A DNA stretch of 64,000 bases from assembly GCA_023250195.1 (NCBI GenBank), contig JAHFBF010000002.1, positions 1-64,000 on the forward strand, read 5' to 3'. This stretch comes from Candidatus Melainabacteria bacterium (GTDB lineage Bacteria; Cyanobacteriota; Vampirovibrionia; 2-02-FULL-35-15). The notes under the pieces were generated by a model. It was not told the DNA's origin and did not search any database. It worked only from the letters and a program-made list of their open reading frames with translations. Numbering within the stretch: the first letter of the stretch is position 1; each line of letters begins with the position of its first letter. Both the position numbers and the translations under genes were made by a program. Of this stretch, positions 59,537 to 64,000 are shown in pieces.

Positions 59537-60340
59537 TTATGCACCCATTTGATCATCTTTTTCTAAATTTGGATTAATAATTAGATCTAGTTTTGGTTTT
59601 CTGTCTCTGATTCTTTCAACAATTATTTTTGCAGGATTTCCCTGAACTTTTGTTCTAGGTGCAACACTTTCTGTGACTACACTTCCTAGCATTACTTCAG
59701 CTCCTTCGCCGATAGTTATAAACGGTGAAATCAATGAACCTGCTCCAATCTTTGCATATTGTTCAATTGTTACACCGGGACCAATTCTTACTTCAGCACC
59801 AAGATTTGCTTTTTTTTGAATTGTTACTCCTGGGGAAATAGAAACAAATCCTCCAACAGACACATCTTCACCAATGTCAATATAACCAATTATTATTTTT
59901 CCGTTGTCTTCAAAAAGATGATTAAATATTTTTGTTCCCCAACCAATTGAACACCCTTTACGTAATCTGATCCAGCCTCTAAGTACAGGATCTATCGTTA
60001 CTTCCGGTGCAACAAAAACGTTTTCTTCCATTTGTATGCCGGATAGTTTTAAAAGTAATTCTTTTGCCGAGTTCATTGGCATAAAGCCTGCGATTTTACT
60101 TAAGTAACCCCTGCGAATCATATGCTCTTCAATTCCCAGTTCAAAGGTAGAAAAAGTTGCATTTCTTTTTGCATCTTCTTCATCAAGTGTAAAAACGTAG
60201 TAGGTTCTTGGACTTTTTCTTTTCTTATTGTTCTTATCCCAGGTTTTTATTTTTTGATAATATTTGCCCTGCTTATAAAAGCTGTCAATAAAATCCCTTG
60301 GATTTGATAGTAATTCTTCCAGCCAATATCCGTTATTCAT
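59537..60340 (-). CDS. Left-handed beta-helix (hexapeptide) acyltransferase-like protein
   Basis: In this 267-aa protein, residues ~1-110 are charged and unlike known domains (YYQKIKTWDKNNKKRKSPRT). Residues ~110-235 show hexapeptide repeats: FVAPEVTIDPVLRG, IGEDVSVGGFVSISPGVTI, ANLGAEVRIGPGVTIEQYAK, IGAGSLISPFITIGEGAEVM, then SVAPRTKVQGNPAKI, the usual end of sugar O-acetyltransferases. It is probably an acyl or acetyl transferase for a sugar or lipid; the substrate is unknown. A 232-bp AT-rich gap (60341-60572) upstream shows no other gene. Confidence 0.75.
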   Translation of the reverse strand: MNNGYWLEELLSNPRDFIDSFYKQGKYYQKIKTWDKNNKKRKSPRTYYVFTLDEEDAKRNATFSTFELGIEEHMIRRGYLSKIAGFMPMNSAKELLLKLSGIQMEENVFVAPEVTIDPVLRGWIRLRKGCSIGWGTKIFNHLFEDNGKIIIGYIDIGEDVSVGGFVSISPGVTIQKKANLGAEVRIGPGVTIEQYAKIGAGSLISPFITIGEGAEVMLGSVVTESVAPRTKVQGNPAKIIVERIRDRKPKLDLIINPNLEKDDQMGA

Positions 60341-60572
60341 TTTTTACTCCGCAACATAATTTTATTAGAAAATTGTGTTGCTTTGCTAAGTGCCCCTGGG
60401 AAGTTTCATATAACGTTGTCCAGATTTTGTCGAATAAATCGAACAAAACCTTTCTTCATAAATTTTGTCATCTAAAGCAAGTTGCATAATCATATTATTT
60501 TATATTTACCCAAAATTGATGAATTAATTATAAACCTCTGGGAATTATCTTAATGTTGAATTGAAAAGCAAT

Positions 60573-61919
60573 TTAAACAGATGTTGTGACTTGTGGTTCG
60601 CCTTGTTTTTTCAGGGGATACTTTTGCCAGCGCCTGTGCCATAACAAAACAGCTTTTGCAAGTAATTTAGGGTTGTGTCTGACAAGATCTTCTTCCTTGA
60701 TTAGGTTTCTTGCTACAAGTCTTATTCCTAACTTTTGAATTTCTTCAGCATCAATTCTTACCGGCTCCTGATTTTTTTCTTTATATTTTTCCAGTAAAAT
60801 TTCCGGATGCCTGTCGTTTGCAACTACAACATCTATTAAATTTGTGCACTTTGCATGTTCTAAGAGAGCAGAAACATGATCACTTACAGTGTAACCTGTG
60901 GTCTCTCCAGGCTGTGTCATTATATTGCAGACAAAAACTTTATGTGCATTGGACTTTTTAACAGCATTGATGATGTCAGGAACCAGGAGGTTTGGAATTA
61001 TTGAGGTGTATAAACTTCCTGGTCCAAAAACAATTAACTCAGCATTGAAGATTGCTTCAATAGCTTCTTCCTGTGCTTTCGGATTTTCAGGTTCACAATA
61101 AACTCTTTTTATTTTCCCTTTTGCCTGTGGGATTTTTGATTCCCCTTCAATAATTCTTCCGTCACTAAGCTCGGCAATAATTTTCATCGGTTCGGGGCAG
61201 GATGGCAAAACAGTTCCTTTACTTCTCAATATTAAACTTGTAGTCCTGACTGCTTTAATAAAGTCTCCACCCATTACTTCTCTAAGAGCAGTTAAAAATA
61301 AATTACCAAAGCTGTGTCCTTCCAGGTTTTGTCCACTTTTAAATCTATACTGAAATAGTTCTGTAATTATTTTGTCTTCGTCAGCAAGTGCTGCTATGCA
61401 ACTTCTTATATCCCCTGGTGGAATCATCCCAAGCTCTTCTCTCAGTCTGCCTGAACTTCCTCCATCATCTGCTACAGTAACAATTGCAGTAATGTTTGTA
61501 GTGTAATTTTTTAAGCCTGTAAGTAAAGTGCTGAGCCCTGTTCCTCCACCAATGGTGACTACTTTTACTCCTCTATTCAATGAATGAAATTTATCAAGTG
61601 CATCCAAGACAGAACTATTTGCCATCTCCGGGGCAATTGCTTTTACTACCTCTTTATTAGCGTTTATTAAAGCGTATGCAATTAGAATTATGCAAATTGA
61701 AATTGCAACAGTGCCTGAAACATAGGTGGGTACAAAATTTGCTATCCAGCCAAGAATAAACCAGAAAAAATCTCTTATTCTGCTTACAGGTCTTAGTTCA
61801 AATAACAAAGCAATGCCTAACAAGCCAAATATTGAGCCTATAAAGCCTAAAAGGACCCATTTTTTTAGTCCTGGCAATGAATATCGTCTTAGATTTAAAT
61901 CATTTATTTTACGAAACAT
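60573..61919 (-). CDS. yvcK: YvcK/CofD-like gluconeogenesis factor
   Basis: This 448-aa protein has two N-terminal membrane segments (~22-42, ~70-86), the architecture I associate with cyanobacterial-type YvcK. The conserved catalytic-like domain then has VVTIGGGTGLSTLLTGLKNY, TVADDGGSSGRLREELG, IPPGDIRSCIAALAD, LEGHSFGNLFLTAL, FGPGSLYTSIIPNLLVP and CNIMTQPGETTGYTVSDHV. YvcK proteins bind UDP-sugars and steer peptidoglycan precursor synthesis; they resemble the CofD transferase, whose cofactor pathway is absent here. It lies 32 bp downstream of the RapZ-like gene on the same strand. Confidence 0.9.
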   Translation of the reverse strand: MFRKINDLNLRRYSLPGLKKWVLLGFIGSIFGLLGIALLFELRPVSRIRDFFWFILGWIANFVPTYVSGTVAISICIILIAYALINANKEVVKAIAPEMANSSVLDALDKFHSLNRGVKVVTIGGGTGLSTLLTGLKNYTTNITAIVTVADDGGSSGRLREELGMIPPGDIRSCIAALADEDKIITELFQYRFKSGQNLEGHSFGNLFLTALREVMGGDFIKAVRTTSLILRSKGTVLPSCPEPMKIIAELSDGRIIEGESKIPQAKGKIKRVYCEPENPKAQEEAIEAIFNAELIVFGPGSLYTSIIPNLLVPDIINAVKKSNAHKVFVCNIMTQPGETTGYTVSDHVSALLEHAKCTNLIDVVVANDRHPEILLEKYKEKNQEPVRIDAEEIQKLGIRLVARNLIKEEDLVRHNPKLLAKAVLLWHRRWQKYPLKKQGEPQVTTSV

Positions 61920-61951
61920 GGTTCCTAGTTAATTTTGTTGTTTTAGTTAAG

Positions 61952-62368
61952 TTATGCATGCTGGGTAATGTCTTTGGTCTTAAGTATATTACATTTCTTT
62001 AATTCTCTGTGATTGATAGATATTTCAGAATGTACGATATTTTTTTCTGCTAAATGTCTGGCTAAACATTCTGTAATGTAAGGTGACCTGTGTTGTCCAC
62101 CGGTACATCCAATTGCAATTGTAGTTTTTTCTCTGTCTGCAGATTTATTGAGATTTAAAATATATTCTGTCCAGTCAAATAATTTTTTCAAGAATTCATT
62201 AATTTTTGAATCTTCTTTAAAGAAGTTTATTACTTCTTTGTCCAGCCCTGTTAAGTCTCTTAGTTTATCTATATAAAATGGGTTATTTAAAAAACGTACA
62301 TCAATAAGGTAGTTTGTGTCTGGAATATCGTTTGTCTTAAAACCAAATGATATTAATTCTACTAGCAT
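61952..62368 (-). CDS. RapZ C-terminal-domain protein
   Basis: This 138-aa protein corresponds to only the C-terminal half of RapZ/YvcJ. Seen: ISFGFKTNDIPDTNYLIDVR followed by FLNNPFY, LRDLTGLDKEVINFF and the signature IAIGCTGGQHRSPYITECLA. The N-terminal P-loop kinase domain of RapZ is missing and no upstream remnant is open. The C-terminal domain binds RNA and metabolites in E. coli RapZ. Adjacency to yvcK mirrors the yvcJ-yvcK order in Gram-positive bacteria, so it is probably a functional domain-only version. It diverges from lepA with 28 bp between starts. Confidence 0.85.
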   Translation of the reverse strand: MLVELISFGFKTNDIPDTNYLIDVRFLNNPFYIDKLRDLTGLDKEVINFFKEDSKINEFLKKLFDWTEYILNLNKSADREKTTIAIGCTGGQHRSPYITECLARHLAEKNIVHSEISINHRELKKCNILKTKDITQHA

Positions 62369-62396
62369 TTTTATTTATACCTTATAATTAAAAAGC

Positions 62397-64000
62397 ATGT
62401 CATCAAAGTCAGTAAACATTAGAAACTTTTGTATTATTGCACATATTGACCATGGTAAGTCAACCCTGGCAGACAGACTTTTAGAATTCACCGGCTCAAT
62501 TTCAAAAAGAGAAATGAAAGAGCAGATTCTTGACAGTATGGATATTGAACGTGAAAGAGGTATTACCATTAAGTTGCAGACAGCCAGGATGCAATACAAA
62601 GCAAAAGATGGGAAAGAATACATATTGAATTTAATAGATACACCTGGACATGTTGACTTTACTTATGAAGTTTCAAGGAGTTTAGCTGCCTGTGAAGGGG
62701 CCATTTTGGTGGTAGATGCCAGTCAGGGAGTGGAAGCACAGACACTGGCAAATGTTTATCTTGCTCTTGAAAATAATCTGGAAATTATACCTGTAATAAA
62801 TAAAATTGATTTACCTGGAGCTGAACCGGAAAGAGTAAAAAAAGAAATTGAAGAATTAATCGGTATCGATACTTCAAAAGCGATTTATATAAGTGCAAAA
62901 ACAGGTATGAATATAGAAGAAGTTTTAGAATCTGTCGTTAAATATATTCCTCCGCCGGTTGCAACACTTGACAAGCCTCTTAGAGCGCTGGTGTTTGATA
63001 GTTATTTTGAAAGTTATAGGGGAATAATAGTTTATTTAAGAGTTGTTGATGGTTTGGTTAAAGTTGGCGATGAAATTTTGTTTATGGCGAATAATAAAAA
63101 ATTTATTGTTAGTGAACTTGGCTACCTGCTCCCAAAGCAAATTTCACAGAATGAATTAAAATCAGGTGAGGTCGGTTATTTATCAGCTTTCATAAGAGAT
63201 GTGAGTTCTTTAGTCGGGGATACTCTCACAGGTTCGATAAATTCAGCAGATAAGCCTTTGATTGGTTATAGACCTGCAATGCCAATGGTTTTTTGTGGAC
63301 TTTATCCTATTGATGCTGATCAGTATCCGGATTTGAAAGATGCCCTTGAAAAATTAAAATTAAATGATAGTTCAATTTCTTATGAACCGGAAAGTTCAAA
63401 TGCACTTGGATTTGGTTTTAGATGTGGCTTCTTAGGATTACTTCATATGGAGGTGGCTCAGGAAAGGTTAGAGAGAGAATATAATCTTGCATTAATTGCT
63501 ACTGCGCCAAGTGTTGTTTATAAAGTGACAGATATAGTTGGAAAAGTTATTGATGTTGATAATCCTGCATTTTTACCAGATCCTACAAAGAGAGAAAAAA
63601 TAGAAGAGCCTTATGTTTTGCTTCATGTATTTGTTCCAAATGATTTTGTAGGGCAGATAATGGAGCTTTGTCAGGGACGAAGAGGAACATTTAAAGATAT
63701 GAAATATCTGGATTCAAAAAGAGTTCAGCTTTCATATGAGATTCCACTTGCAGAAATTATTACTGACTTCTTTGATACTTTAAAATCCAGATCCAAAGGC
63801 TATGCAAGTATGGACTATGATTTAATTGGTTACAGAGAATCAAAACTGGTAAAGCTGGATATTTTAATAGCTGGTGAACCTGTAGATGCGCTCTCTGCGA
63901 TTGTTCATACTGATAAAGCAGCTTACTATGGCAGGCAGATTTCAGGGAAACTTAAAGAGCTAATTCCCAGGCAGTTATTTGAAGTGCCGATTCAGGCTGC
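62397..64000 (+). CDS. lepA: Elongation factor 4 (LepA), truncated by the window end
   Basis: The open frame from the ATG at 62397 runs off the right edge after 534 codons; LepA is about 600 residues, so roughly 65 are missing. GTPase motifs: [20 protein letters not shown] (G1), [14 protein letters not shown] (G2), [13 protein letters not shown] (G3), [13 protein letters not shown] (G4) and [13 protein letters not shown] (G5). The LepA-specific [20 protein letters not shown] is present. It acts on ribosomes, aiding initiation or back-translocation. There is no clear ribosome site. Confidence 0.95.
   Translation, partial: MSSKSVNIRNFCIIAHIDHGKSTLADRLLEFTGSISKREMKEQILDSMDIERERGITIKLQTARMQYKAKDGKEYILNLIDTPGHVDFTYEVSRSLAACEGAILVVDASQGVEAQTLANVYLALENNLEIIPVINKIDLPGAEPERVKKEIEELIGIDTSKAIYISAKTGMNIEEVLESVVKYIPPPVATLDKPLRALVFDSYFESYRGIIVYLRVVDGLVKVGDEILFMANNKKFIVSELGYLLPKQISQNELKSGEVGYLSAFIRDVSSLVGDTLTGSINSADKPLIGYRPAMPMVFCGLYPIDADQYPDLKDALEKLKLNDSSISYEPESSNALGFGFRCGFLGLLHMEVAQERLEREYNLALIATAPSVVYKVTDIVGKVIDVDNPAFLPDPTKREKIEEPYVLLHVFVPNDFVGQIMELCQGRRGTFKDMKYLDSKRVQLSYEIPLAEIITDFFDTLKSRSKGYASMDYDLIGYRESKLVKLDILIAGEPVDALSAIVHTDKAAYYGRQISGKLKELIPRQLFEVPIQA

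Noticed and set aside
60573-61919. CofD (F420 biosynthesis) annotation
   Set aside because: The two N-terminal membrane segments, the RapZ-domain neighbour and absence of other F420 genes support YvcK.

Overview
The window is AT-rich, gene-dense bacterial DNA. It carries about 50 protein genes on both strands and one tRNA. My best guess at the source is a non-photosynthetic relative of Cyanobacteria (Melainabacteria/Vampirovibrionia type). This is an inference from an RpaB-like OmpR-family response regulator, a YvcK protein with two N-terminal membrane segments, system II (Ccs1/CcsA) cytochrome c assembly, a futalosine-type menaquinone gene (mqnD), a MurT-type Mur ligase and a GAF/PP2C/STAS signalling set. 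No marker here fixes the phylum.

Layout. 1-4318 (minus) is one very long open frame that runs off the left edge: a secreted protein with a propeller-like middle, a Ser/Gly linker and a Cys-rich, disintegrin-like repeat tail. 4630-7882 (plus) is mqnD-ccs1-ccsA (quinone and cytochrome c assembly). 8354-10827 (minus) holds a glycosyltransferase and a phosphohexomutase. 11218-13790 holds a response regulator, a GNAT enzyme, tRNA-Pro(CGG) and a tRNA-anchored accretion of three repeat units with small cargo genes. 13908-15650 is a caspase-like (clan CD) protein. 15875-19618 (minus) is etfB-etfA-ETF:quinone oxidoreductase, and 19833 starts tryptophanase. 21747-25086 holds a trypsin-like protease and a secreted protein with 22 four-cysteine repeats. 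25259-31180 mixes a DUF255 protein, two unknown genes (one with a HELNH zinc motif), rsmE, a double-HTH regulator and an Ala/Thr/Pro protein.

From 31164 onward the content is mostly housekeeping: nth, bcp, purM, plsY, leuB, a GDPD, a SurA-like chaperone, mfd, murT, a HIT protein, nrnA, ispD, thrB, a PAP2-type protein, a prenyl synthase, fabZ, ftsW and murD. Next come a PP2C/HATPase plus STAS module back to back with an ECF sigma/anti-sigma pair, a PilP/GspC-like protein, ftsE-ftsX-ispE, an unknown 361-aa protein, a hexapeptide acyltransferase, yvcK, a RapZ C-terminal-domain protein and a truncated lepA at the right edge. Cell-wall and division genes (murT, ftsW, murD, ftsEX, yvcK) and isoprenoid genes (ispD, ispE, prenyl synthase) are scattered but recurrent.

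Two structural themes stand out. First, several families of short palindromic repeats occur between genes and also in frame inside genes (the giant secreted gene, ccs1, the hexomutase, murT, probably the SurA-like gene). One MITE is nested inside such a repeat. Second, duplicated 3' ends of genes lie downstream of intact copies (ccsA, tryptophanase, tRNA-Pro). These look like scars of insertion or allele replacement, and in two cases they flank accessory genes. I saw no CRISPR array, rRNA, transposase or integrase.
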